From Candidatus Atribacteria bacterium UBA6251 (GTDB taxonomy: Bacteria > Atribacterota > Phoenicimicrobiia > Phoenicimicrobiales > Phoenicimicrobiaceae), in NCBI GenBank assembly GCA_002441285.1, contig DJVR01000015.1:1-30858 (forward strand): a stretch of DNA of 30,858 bases, written 5' to 3'. Below the pieces are notes generated by a model, which was not told the DNA's origin, ran no database searches, and saw only the letters and a list, made by a program, of their open reading frames with translations. Positions 1-7,099 of the stretch are shown here, piece after piece. Made by a program: the position numbers and the translations under genes. Within the stretch, counting starts at the first letter, position 1, and the number at the start of each line of letters is the position of its first letter.

Positions 1-163
1 TGTCCCATTAATAGGGAGCATTACAAAACCATTCCCTACTTAAATAGAATTTAATGCTTGAAAAGAAAAAAATTATTAAAAACATCGGTAATAGGTAATA
101 AATAAAAGGATAGAAATTAAATCTAAAATAATAATTATTAAAGAATAAGGTAGACATAAACTC

Positions 164-577
164 ATGCAAAATAAAAAAAGGTATATTTATCTCCTAGTAT
201 TTATAATTCTCTTGGTCGCTGTTTTAACTTTTAAAGATGCAACTAAGAATAAAGAAGAAGTAAATTTAACCTCGAAAGATATTCTCAGTGAGGAAATTAA
301 AGTAACCTTTATAGAATTTGGATCAGTGGGCTGCATCCCCTGCGAGAAAATGCAACCAATTATGCAAGAAATTAAAGAGGAATATAAGGGACAAGTAAAA
401 GTAGTCTTCCATGATGTGAAAACAGCAGAAGGCAGACCATATATTAAAGAATTTGGCATTAGAGCAATTCCTACTCAGGTTTTTCTTGATAAAAATGGAA
501 ATGAATATTATCGACATATTGGGTTTTTGGCAAAAGAAGATTTAATTGAAGTACTAAAAATGCAGGAGGTTAAGTAA
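164..577 (+). CDS. Membrane-anchored thioredoxin-like protein
   Basis: Thioredoxin-fold thiol-disulfide protein of 137 residues. Residues 7-23 form one hydrophobic anchor preceded by KK, so the redox domain (about 45-137) should lie outside the cytoplasmic membrane. The active site is CIPC (C57, C60) in GSVGCIPCEKMQP, and the cis-proline loop is RAIPTQVF (P103). The ATG at 164 has an AAGG ribosome site about ten bases upstream. The stop codon overlaps the ATG of the ccdA-like gene (taATG at 575-579), indicating translational coupling. CcdA-type proteins pass electrons from cytoplasmic thioredoxin to extracytoplasmic thioredoxin-like partners, so these two very likely worked together. The ACR3 pump downstream suggests a link to arsenic or metal-thiol stress. 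Family and topology are secure; substrate is unknown. Confidence 0.88.
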   Translation: MQNKKRYIYLLVFIILLVAVLTFKDATKNKEEVNLTSKDILSEEIKVTFIEFGSVGCIPCEKMQPIMQEIKEEYKGQVKVVFHDVKTAEGRPYIKEFGIRAIPTQVFLDKNGNEYYRHIGFLAKEDLIEVLKMQEVK

Positions 578-1275
578 TGATAATAAGCCTGCTGGAATGG
601 TTATCTAATCCTCTTCAATTAAATCCTGTTCTAACTTTAACTGCTTCTTTTATCTGGGGAATATTAAGCATTTTTTAAGCCCTTGCCATTTAGCTAGTAT
701 CCCTTTAATCATAGCTTTTATCGGGGAACAGGGGAAGATGTCGACTAAAAGAGCTTTCTGGTTAGCAACTTTTTTTCTCTAGGTATTTTAATCACTATTG
801 CAATAGTCGGTATTATTACTGGGCTTTTGGGTAGAATACTAGGTGATACTGGTTCTTATGGAAACTATATAGCAGCAGCTATTTTTTTCATTGTTGGGCT
901 TTATCTATTAGAAATAATCCAGCTACCTTTCCTGGGAAAAGCTAATTAACCCATCTTTCAGAGAAAAGGATTACTGGCTGCTTTTGGATTAGGTCTTATT
1001 TTGGGCATCGCCCTTGGCCCTTGCTCCTTTGCTTATATAGCACCGATATTGGGAATTGTATTACCCTATCAACAACACAATTTTTCTATGGAGTAACTCT
1101 TCTCCTAGCCTATGGAATTGGGCATTGTTCAGTTATTGTTCTAGCTGGAATATTTACAGAAGTTCTTCAAAGATATTTGAATTGGAATGAAAAATCTAAG
1201 GGAATAGCTTTAATTAAAAAAATATGTGGTATTCTGATAATTTTAAGCGGAATATATCTAATCTGGAAAATTTGA
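577..1275 (+). pseudogene. ccdA: CcdA/DsbD-type thiol-disulfide transporter, multiply disrupted
   Basis: Read through three frames, this stretch gives a CcdA-family membrane protein of about 233 residues, the usual family length. Both Cys-Pro half-repeat motifs are recognisable: LSPCHLASIPLIIAF near 678-715 and ALGPCSFAYIAPILG near 1010-1055. The lesions are a stop at 676-678 where a six-T run (671-676) needs one more T; a stop at 780-782 after a T run (770-776) that also needs one more base; an in-frame TAA at 947-949; and a frame change between about 1058 and 1069. The last frame ends cleanly at 1275. The start codon overlaps the thioredoxin stop and ACR3 begins 15 bases downstream, so gene order is intact although the reading frame is not. 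It is either a real pseudogene or, less likely with four lesions in 700 bases, sequencing error. Confidence 0.85.
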
Positions 1276-1290
1276 AAGGAGATTTATAGT

Positions 1291-2496
1291 ATGATTAAAA
1301 ACAAAAACCAAGGTTTAAATATTTTTGAAAAATACTTAACAATATGGGTCTTATTATGCATAATCGCTGGAATTGTTATAGGAAAAATTGCACCAGGAAT
1401 AGCGGAATATCTCGATAATTTAGCAATTTATGTAGGTGAAGCTCCGGTTGTTTCTATTCCCATTGCTATTTGTCTTTTCTTTATGATGTACCCGATTATG
1501 GTAAAGATTGACTTTAGAGAAGTAATAAAAGCTGGTAAATCAACTAAACCTGTAATATTAACTTTATTTGCCAATTGGGCTATAAAGCCTTTTACTATGT
1601 ATGCTATCGCTATCTTTTTTCTAGGTTTCCTTTTTAAAAACTTTATTGGAATAGATGTTACCGATATAGTAAAACTACCTCCTGGCGCTGATTGGGCAGT
1701 AGGAACTATCCATGGAGCAGGAACAGTAATTCTGCATCAAGGACAAAAAATGTTAGAAATTCCTCTCTGGAGAAGTTTTTTAGCCGGATGTATTCTGCTG
1801 GGCATAGCCCCCTGTACAGCTATGGTTCTAGTCTGGGGTTATTTAGCCAAGGGTAATGATGGGCATACCCTGGTGATGGTTGCTATTAATTCTTTAACTA
1901 TGCTCTTTCTCTATGGACCACTAGGGGGTTTTCTATTAGGAGTAGGCAAATTACCGGTGCCCTGGCAAGCACTTTTACTTTCTATTAGTATATATGTAGC
2001 TTTACCTTTGGTAGCTGGTTATTTTTCTAGAAAATGGATTATTAATGTCAAAGGTGAACAATGGTTTAAAGAAAAGTTTTTGCATTTACTTACTCCAGTC
2101 TCCATAATTGCTCTTTTATTTACTTTGGTTTTACTTTTTTCCTTTAAGGGGGAAATTATCCTGACCAGACCTTTGACTATTTTATGGATTGCCATCCCAC
2201 TCTTTATTCAAACCAATCTAATCTTTTTCCTGACTTATGGTCTAGCAAAGTTAATTAGATTAAAATATGAAGATGCTGCTCCATCCGCTTTAATCGGAGC
2301 AAGTAATCATTTTGAAGTTGCAATTGCTACGGCAGTTATGATTTTTGGGCTCTCTTCCGGGGCTGCTTTAGCTACGGTGGTGGGGGTTTTAATTGAAGTA
2401 CCCGTTATGTTGATGTTGGTTTCTATTTGCAAAAAGACCAGCTATCTATTTCTAACCAAACAAGAAAAAAAATTGATTGTTGAACAAGCTTCTTAA
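1291..2496 (+). CDS. acr3: ACR3-family arsenite efflux permease
   Basis: Arsenite/H+ antiporter of the ACR3 (BASS superfamily) type, 401 residues and about ten membrane segments. Diagnostic stretches are SIPIAICLFFMMYPIM near 55-70, NWAIKPFTMY near 95-104 and GIAPCTAMVLVW near 171-182. C175 in the last corresponds to the essential ACR3 cysteine. A late motif, GASNHFEVAIATAV, lies near 337-350. The protein is longer than the roughly 350-residue classical ACR3 because of a hydrophilic insertion at about 119-160 (VKLPPGADWAVGT and following). The ATG at 1291 has AAAGGAG about eight bases upstream. It is third in the thioredoxin-ccdA-acr3 transcription unit, and the strong hairpin at 2523-2572 ends it. 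No arsC or arsR lies in the window. Family call is firm; arsenite as substrate is by homology. Confidence 0.93.
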   Translation: MIKNKNQGLNIFEKYLTIWVLLCIIAGIVIGKIAPGIAEYLDNLAIYVGEAPVVSIPIAICLFFMMYPIMVKIDFREVIKAGKSTKPVILTLFANWAIKPFTMYAIAIFFLGFLFKNFIGIDVTDIVKLPPGADWAVGTIHGAGTVILHQGQKMLEIPLWRSFLAGCILLGIAPCTAMVLVWGYLAKGNDGHTLVMVAINSLTMLFLYGPLGGFLLGVGKLPVPWQALLLSISIYVALPLVAGYFSRKWIINVKGEQWFKEKFLHLLTPVSIIALLFTLVLLFSFKGEIILTRPLTILWIAIPLFIQTNLIFFLTYGLAKLIRLKYEDAAPSALIGASNHFEVAIATAVMIFGLSSGAALATVVGVLIEVPVMLMLVSICKKTSYLFLTKQEKKLIVEQAS

Positions 2497-2522
2497 ATTT
2501 TAATTTTTTTACCACTTTAATC

Positions 2523-2572
2523 AAAAAGTTAGCACCGATTATTCTTCAAAGGATAACCGGTGTTAACTTTTT
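2523..2572. terminator. Bidirectional terminator between acr3 and arsM
   Basis: A 20-base inverted repeat (2523-2542 and 2553-2572) encloses a ten-base loop, with one G-T wobble and one further imperfect position. The arms start with AAAAAGTTA and end with TAACTTTTT, so each strand reads A-tract, stem, T-tract. It sits 27 bases after the acr3 stop and 46 bases beyond the arsM stop on the other strand, which suits a terminator shared by the convergent genes. Confidence 0.88.
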
Positions 2573-2617
2573 AAAATTTTCCTTTTACTTAAGAATATTA
2601 CTTTAAAGCCTATTTAT

Positions 2618-3473
2618 TTAACTTATTTTACCTGGTTTAATCCCATAAACTTTAATACTTATTATTATTATTAAATCAAATGCGTCAATCAAATCTTTGG
2701 TAGATATATTCATTTTTCCTCTCATCATTTCGAAAGTCGGATCATCTCTCCACAAATCCAAAGAATAAGAGGTCTCCTTAAGTATTTTCACCTTCTGGAA
2801 TCCTGCATCTTCTATAATTTTTATATACTCATTTTTTTCTATAGCCCCAGCAAGACAAACAAGATAAGCTTCAATGGATTTTTTTATTACTTCAGGAAGT
2901 TCGCCTAATAAGACCATATCAGATATAATTATTTATTCTCCCTCCTGGTGTCAGCACTCGGAAGGCTTCTTTAAAGACTCGATCTTTATCCAGTGAGAGA
3001 TTAATAACACAATTAGAAATAATCACATCTACAAAATTATCAGCAACCGGTAGATTCTCAATTTCGCCAAGTCTGAATTCAACATTTTTATATCCGCCTT
3101 CTACAGCATTTTTTCTTGCTAATTCCACCATTTCCGGAGTCATATCTACTCCAATAACCCTTCCCTTTTCTCCTACCTTTTGGGCTGCCAGAAAACAATC
3201 AAAACCAGCGCCGGAACCTAAATCAAGAACAATCTCTCCTTCTTTTAAAGAAGCAATAGCCACTGGATTCCCGCAACCAAGACCCAAATTGGCACCTTCT
3301 GGGGCTATCTTAATTTCTTCTTCTGTATATCCAATTCTCTTACTAATTTCCTGGATAGCATTCCCGCCTCCACAACAACATTTATGATCAGGACCACAAC
3401 AAGTATTCTTACTTTTAGCTATCTTGGCATAGCCTTTTCTTACTGCTTTTTTTAATTCTTCTTTCTTGTTCAC
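2618..3473 (-). pseudogene. arsM: Arsenite S-adenosylmethionine methyltransferase, single frameshift
   Basis: The first part (3473 to about 2919) is an ArsM N-terminal domain: Cys-rich CCGPDHKCCCGGG (about 25-37), SAM motif I VLDLGSGAGFDCF, then VIGVDMTPEMVELA and IISNCVINLS. The second part (to 2618) continues in another frame with VCLAGAIEKNEY and the ArsM tail. Cysteines matching the three conserved ArsM cysteines are present (GLGCGNP, SNCVINL, VCLAGA). The break lies at about 2930-2945. On the coding strand the gene reads AGAATAAATAATTATATC; removing one A restores PGGRIIISDMVLLG. Start is GTG at 3473, with AGGAGAAGGG upstream. A functional product would methylate As(III), complementing ACR3 efflux. 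One extra base is either a recent inactivation or an assembly error. Confidence 0.88.
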
Positions 3474-3575
3474 TGTTATACCCTTCTCCTAAATTTTCTT
3501 TTATTTAAATAATTTGAACTAATTTTGCGAAAGTACAATGAGAAAAATTTTTGAAAATAATTTAATTAATTTTGA

Positions 3576-3653
<78 letters not shown>

Positions 3654-3670
3654 AAAAAAGATTTATCTGT

Positions 3671-3679
3671 ATTATACCA
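3671..3679 (-). promoter_or_regulatory. Extended -10 promoter of tRNA-Pro
   Basis: On the - strand this reads TGGTATAAT, an extended -10 element 17 bases upstream of the mature tRNA 5' end. No convincing -35 is present, which is acceptable for an extended -10 promoter. arsM lies about 100 bases further on the same strand and could be read through. Confidence 0.7.
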
Positions 3680-3745
3680 TAACCACTCTACAGAGGCTAT
3701 AAATTTGGAGTCTTTTTCTCTTATACTTTAAAAACAATTTCTTTT

Positions 3746-4276
3746 TTATTTGAGTAAAGTTTTCAATTTACTGGCTAAAAAAGAAGCAGCAATTAACTTC
3801 ATAATATCTCCCAGAACAAAAGGTAGCAATCCTACCATTAATGCCTTTTTTATCCCAATAGCGGTAACTAAAGATAGCTGTAGAATTCCGATAAGATAAA
3901 TAAACAATGTTCCTTCTAAGCCAACCAGAAAATAGAAGGTCATATTCTTCTCGCTTTTTCTAGATTCAACCAATTTGCCCATAAGATAAGCAGAGATGAT
4001 AAATCCCCACAAAAATCCTCCTGTAGGTCCCAATAATACTCCCATTCCTCCGCGCAAGCCAGCAAAAACTGGTAAACCTATTGCTCCCAAGAGAACATAA
4101 ATAACCTGACTGGTCGTAGCAATAGAGCTACCCAGAGTCATTCCTGCTAGCAAGGTAAAAAAAGTTTGTAAGCTTAGAGGTACTGGAGAAAAGGGAATAG
4201 TAATAAAAGCTCCCACTGCAGTTAAAGCTGCAAAGAGTGAACTCAAGGTAATCTTACGAAGAGATAGTTTATTCAA
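3746..4276 (-). CDS. bioY: BioY biotin transporter S component
   Basis: Integral membrane biotin-binding component of an ECF-type transporter, 176 residues with about six membrane segments. Family features are FAALTAVGAFITIPFSPVPLSLQTFF near 15-40, GLPVFAGLRGGMGVLLGPTG near 67-86, and a C-terminal LPFVLGDIMKLIAASFLA. Start is TTG at 4276, chosen because AAAGGA lies seven bases upstream. No EcfA/EcfT gene is nearby, so it probably uses a shared energy-coupling module or acts alone. It is transcribed separately, from a promoter that carries a biotin-type operator at 4310-4341. birA, on the same strand, lies upstream of that promoter. Biotin is the expected substrate. Confidence 0.94.
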   Translation of the reverse strand: MNKLSLRKITLSSLFAALTAVGAFITIPFSPVPLSLQTFFTLLAGMTLGSSIATTSQVIYVLLGAIGLPVFAGLRGGMGVLLGPTGGFLWGFIISAYLMGKLVESRKSEKNMTFYFLVGLEGTLFIYLIGILQLSLVTAIGIKKALMVGLLPFVLGDIMKLIAASFLASKLKTLLK

Positions 4277-4309
4277 GTTTGATTCCTTTATGTTTATTTT
4301 TTGATATAT

Positions 4310-4350
4310 TCGTTAACCACTATATTATAATAAGTTAACCATTTTGTCAA
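4310..4350 (-). promoter_or_regulatory. bioY promoter with overlapping BirA (biotin) operator
   Basis: On the - strand, TGGTTAACT (4341-4333) and GGTTAACGA (4318-4310) are separated by exactly 14 bases. This matches the layout of biotin operators (TTGTWAACC-N14/15-GGTTWACAA type) at 7/9 and 8/9 positions. The spacer holds TATAAT (4329-4324), and TTGACA lies at 4350-4345. The -35/-10 spacing is 15 for TATAAT, or 17 for the overlapping TAATAT (4327-4322). Bound BirA would cover the -10. The neighbouring birA encodes a DNA-binding domain. Confidence 0.8.
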
Positions 4351-4459
4351 AGGATAAAAGAATAAATTTGAATAGTAGGACAAGAAAAAGAAAGTAAAAA
4401 ATACACACCCATTAGTTTTATTTCCAAGTAAGGTAATCAAGCCTGTTGAAGCTTTGTAT

Positions 4460-5422
4460 TTATATTAAAGTACCAGAAATTATCTCCGTTAATTCTCCAT
4501 TTTCTTTTCTTAAAATCAAAGCACCATCCGAATTGACATCTATTGCCTTTCCTTGCATAATCTTCCCTCCAATATCCAGCTTAACATCCTTTCCTAAAGT
4601 AGAAGTATAAGTCTTCCATTCTTCCAGAATAGGTAGAAATTCTTCTCTCTTTAATCTTTCATAATACTTTTCAAATTCCTGCAATATACACTGCCCCAAT
4701 CTTACCCGAGAAACATTTTTGCCCAATATCTCTTTTAATGAGTTACTTTTACTCTTAAGCTCTGGTGGGAAATCTTGTAAATCTATATTCACATTAAGGC
4801 CTAATCCTACAATCACCCAGTTGATTCGATCCAGTTCAGCATTCATTTCGGTTAGAATGCCTCCTATCTTTTTTTCTTTATTTATCAGGTCATTAGGCCA
4901 TTTTATCTCCAGTGTAATTGATGTGTATTCTTTAACTGCTTTTACCACTGTCACCGCGGTCATCAGGGTAATCCTAGGAATGTAAGCAGGTGAAAGGGGA
5001 GGATATAGAATGATTGTGAGCCAGATACCTCCCCGAGGAGAAAACCACTGTCTACCCAATCTACCCTTACCTGCCTTCTGTTTTTCAGCAATAATAACTG
5101 TGCCTTCTTTGATTACTTCTTTTTTAGATATTATTTTTTCTTTGGCAATTAAATTAGTAGATTCTGTTTCTGAAAAATAAAAAATCTCCTTCCCTATATA
5201 ATGAGTAGATAACCCTCTTTGTAATTCCTGAGGAAGTAAGATATCCGACCGAGAAGTCAAGCAATAACCTAGATTCTGATCAGAAATGATTACATATCCC
5301 AATTTTTTTAATCTTTGTACCTGTTTCCAGACTGCTACCCGAGAGATATTTAATTCTTGAGCAATCATTTCTCCAGAAATATATTCATTTTCTCTTAAAT
5401 ATTCTAAGATTTCAAAATACAT
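4460..5422 (-). CDS. birA: Bifunctional biotin-protein ligase / biotin repressor
   Basis: Class II BirA, 320 residues. Residues 1-60 are a winged helix-turn-helix (YISGEMIAQELNISRVAVW). The catalytic domain follows with the biotinyl-AMP loop AGKGRLGR (117-124), the lysine motif KWPND (174-178) and GLGLNVN. A C-terminal SH3-like domain ends in EIISGTLI. It activates biotin to biotinyl-5'-AMP and transfers it to carboxylase or decarboxylase carrier proteins. Holo-BirA then represses biotin genes, and the operator at bioY (4310-4341) supports this second role. The start at 5422 is ATG with AAAGGA eight bases upstream. A 45-base near-perfect hairpin (5437-5481) sits directly against that ribosome site. 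It is the last gene of the - strand run that begins near 10323. Confidence 0.95.
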   Translation of the reverse strand: MYFEILEYLRENEYISGEMIAQELNISRVAVWKQVQRLKKLGYVIISDQNLGYCLTSRSDILLPQELQRGLSTHYIGKEIFYFSETESTNLIAKEKIISKKEVIKEGTVIIAEKQKAGKGRLGRQWFSPRGGIWLTIILYPPLSPAYIPRITLMTAVTVVKAVKEYTSITLEIKWPNDLINKEKKIGGILTEMNAELDRINWVIVGLGLNVNIDLQDFPPELKSKSNSLKEILGKNVSRVRLGQCILQEFEKYYERLKREEFLPILEEWKTYTSTLGKDVKLDIGGKIMQGKAIDVNSDGALILRKENGELTEIISGTLI

Positions 5423-5436
5423 ATCGTTGGTCCTTT

Positions 5437-5481
5437 ACTCAGCCCTTAACTAATCAAATATTGATCAGTTAAGGGCTGAGT
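5437..5481 (-). other. 21-bp stem hairpin abutting the birA ribosome binding site
   Basis: The - strand reads a stem starting ACTCAGCCCTTAACTG and closing AGTTAAGGGCTGAGT, with 21 base pairs (one G-T) and a TAT loop. The 3' arm ends at 5437; the AAAGGA site for birA begins at 5436. No T-tract follows, so it is not a classical terminator. It could be a processing or stability element, or could affect birA translation. Confidence 0.75.
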
Positions 5482-5488
5482 ATTCTCT

Positions 5489-5896
5489 CTATTTTATCCG
5501 GGAAGCAAGCAATTCAATTGCTCTGGGTACATTTTTTATTTCTTGAAAATCAACCACTAACGAACCCTTACTTTCCAGTAATTTCATCAAATTTTTTAAA
5601 GTTTTTTGGTTACCCATTAAACGGGGAACTACCAATACTATGCTCTTTTTCCTCTCTAAACCAGTACATTTGTGAATATAGTGTACCAGTTCAGATGGTA
5701 ACTGACCTTTAAAGATACTAATAACCGGGCAACCAATAAAGATAAAATTATAAGGTAGTAAATTGCTTTCTCCTATTTCTTTTACTACCTTAATTACTCT
5801 TAGTTCATGACCACTAGATAATAAGACTGAAGAAAGACCAGCAATTAATTCTTCCAGTATCTTTTTATTCCCGAAATAAATAAAAGCTATTCTCAA
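5489..5896 (-). CDS. Flavodoxin-like small protein
   Basis: 135 residues with alternating beta/alpha pattern of the flavodoxin fold: first strand MRIAFIYFGNKK, third strand FIFIGCPVI near 51-60, then IVLVVPRLMG near 86-95. The canonical flavodoxin phosphate loop (T/S-x-T-G-x-T) is replaced by YFGNKKI, so FMN binding is uncertain. Start is TTG at 5896, supported by GGAAGGAGAT about six bases upstream. It lies between the tautomerase (60-base gap) and birA (66-base gap) in the same - strand run. It may be a flavoprotein, or a flavodoxin-fold protein that no longer binds flavin. Specific function unknown. Confidence 0.6.
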   Translation of the reverse strand: MRIAFIYFGNKKILEELIAGLSSVLLSSGHELRVIKVVKEIGESNLLPYNFIFIGCPVISIFKGQLPSELVHYIHKCTGLERKKSIVLVVPRLMGNQKTLKNLMKLLESKGSLVVDFQEIKNVPRAIELLASRIK

Positions 5897-5956
5897 AATA
5901 TCTCCTTCCTTCGGAAAAAAGTGCGAAAAGGGAGCAAAAAATCTTTCAGTTTAATT

Positions 5957-6145
5957 TTATTTTTCATCAATTACCAAAACCCCCGCCCGAGCAAAGTTTT
6001 CTTTATCCATTTCCCGAATGATAATTCTAACTGCCTCTGGAGGGCAGTTCAAGGTTTCAGTAATGGCTTCGGTAACCTTCTTAACCATTGCTCTTTTTTG
6101 TTCCAATGTCCTTCCTTTAATAATCTCTATTTGCAGAATCGGCAT
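5957..6145 (-). CDS. 4-oxalocrotonate tautomerase family enzyme
   Basis: 62 residues, the normal size for a 4-OT subunit. The reading frame stays open to 6211, but the true start is the ATG at 6145: it is preceded by AAAAGGAGG and places proline second (MPILQIEIIKG), as the mechanism requires. Counting from that proline, the 4-OT residues Pro1, Arg11, Arg39 and Phe50 are all present. Such enzymes use the N-terminal proline as general base for keto-enol tautomerisation or related chemistry. The substrate cannot be told. No aromatic meta-cleavage genes are nearby; the neighbours are DUF4438 and a flavodoxin-like protein, which hints at a different, undescribed pathway. Confidence 0.92.
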   Translation of the reverse strand: MPILQIEIIKGRTLEQKRAMVKKVTEAITETLNCPPEAVRIIIREMDKENFARAGVLVIDEK

Positions 6146-6211
6146 AATTAAACCTCCTTTTCTTTTAAGATAAATTAACTTGAAATTTTTTAAAAATTTT
6201 AAAACAAGCAC

Positions 6212-7099
6212 TTATTTTCGTTCTGTACCAATTTTAAGATAGTGGGCAATATTCGCCTTTGGATTCAAGTGAAATTTAAGTTTATTGGTAGTAGTAGTAA
6301 AAAGCGTAGTTACTCCCGGCCCATGTCCAGCAAGAACACAATCACTATGTATGATAATACCAATACTTAGTGCTCCTTCTTTATAACTCCGACCATAACT
6401 ATTATCTGCATCACTGATAGCTACAATATCCCCAAAACGGAGCTGGTCAAGTTTATACTTTTTTACCATATTCCTATCAGCAGTAGTGATATCATAATCT
6501 CCACTGGCCACACTAGCTGAGCCTAATCCAGAACCCATTAACTTTGCTGGAATTTCTGCGGTCACCGCTACACTAATGGTACCATCTTCAAGTTCTTTAA
6601 TTTCCATCCTTTCTAATAAGTCAGGATCTAAATTAAAAACTTTTATTTCGGGATAATCCAATAACTTTAAACCCTGACCAACTGCTTTAACCAAAATTTT
6701 ATCTTCAATAGCCAATTTTTCTAAAGTCTCCTGGTCAAAATCAATCAATACATGTTCAATTCCACCATGGTGCCCAGTTACCACCCCGATAGCTCCTTTG
6801 GCATCACCACTAACCACGCGAGCCTGGTTTCCTATACAAGCTAAGGTATTATAGGCATTATTTGCACTATCTTCTCTCTTTTCTTCACTCACTACAGTGG
6901 AAACCCCAGGTTCTACATGATCTGCTTGCCAACCAAAAGCTCGGTCTCCTACTTTTATATTATAAGTAATACCGCCAACACCTGGCACCACTACTGCCTT
7001 CCCCTCAGAAGTAACCGTGTAAGGGGTTCTTCTTACTGGATAACTAACTCTCCCCTGTACTGAGAGCATTACCAATTGTTCTTTATTGGTTTTGAGCAT
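6212..7099 (-). CDS. DUF4438 family protein
   Basis: 295 residues resembling the DUF4438 family known from Thermotogae and other anaerobes. Recognisable stretches are PVRRTPYTVTSEGKAVVVPG (about 21-40), the conserved middle GVVTGHHGGIEHVLIDF, and SYGRSYKEGALSIGIIIHSD with GHGPGVTTL towards the C terminus. No signal peptide or membrane segment is visible, so it should be cytosolic. The ATG at 7099 has AGGAAAGG upstream and overlaps the end of the EamA gene by 17 bases, which points to coupling with that exporter. The family has no established biochemical role. Histidines in GHHGGIEH and GHGPG, and conserved acidic residues, could form a metal or catalytic site, but that is inference. Confidence 0.8.
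   Translation of the reverse strand: MLKTNKEQLVMLSVQGRVSYPVRRTPYTVTSEGKAVVVPGVGGITYNIKVGDRAFGWQADHVEPGVSTVVSEEKREDSANNAYNTLACIGNQARVVSGDAKGAIGVVTGHHGGIEHVLIDFDQETLEKLAIEDKILVKAVGQGLKLLDYPEIKVFNLDPDLLERMEIKELEDGTISVAVTAEIPAKLMGSGLGSASVASGDYDITTADRNMVKKYKLDQLRFGDIVAISDADNSYGRSYKEGALSIGIIIHSDCVLAGHGPGVTTLFTTTTNKLKFHLNPKANIAHYLKIGTERK

Noticed and set aside
1411..1810. The 119-160 insertion in ACR3 as a novel domain
   Set aside because: The rest of the protein is collinear with ACR3, and a longer ACR3 subtype with this kind of loop appears to exist in other anaerobes, so novelty cannot be claimed.
4342..4459. Terminator between birA and bioY
   Set aside because: Only a short AAGC/GCTT pairing near 4440-4456 is present, with no T-tract worth calling.
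6146..6211. N-terminal extension of the tautomerase (start at 6211)
   Set aside because: The internal ATG at 6145 has a strong AAGGAGG site and gives the obligatory N-terminal proline.
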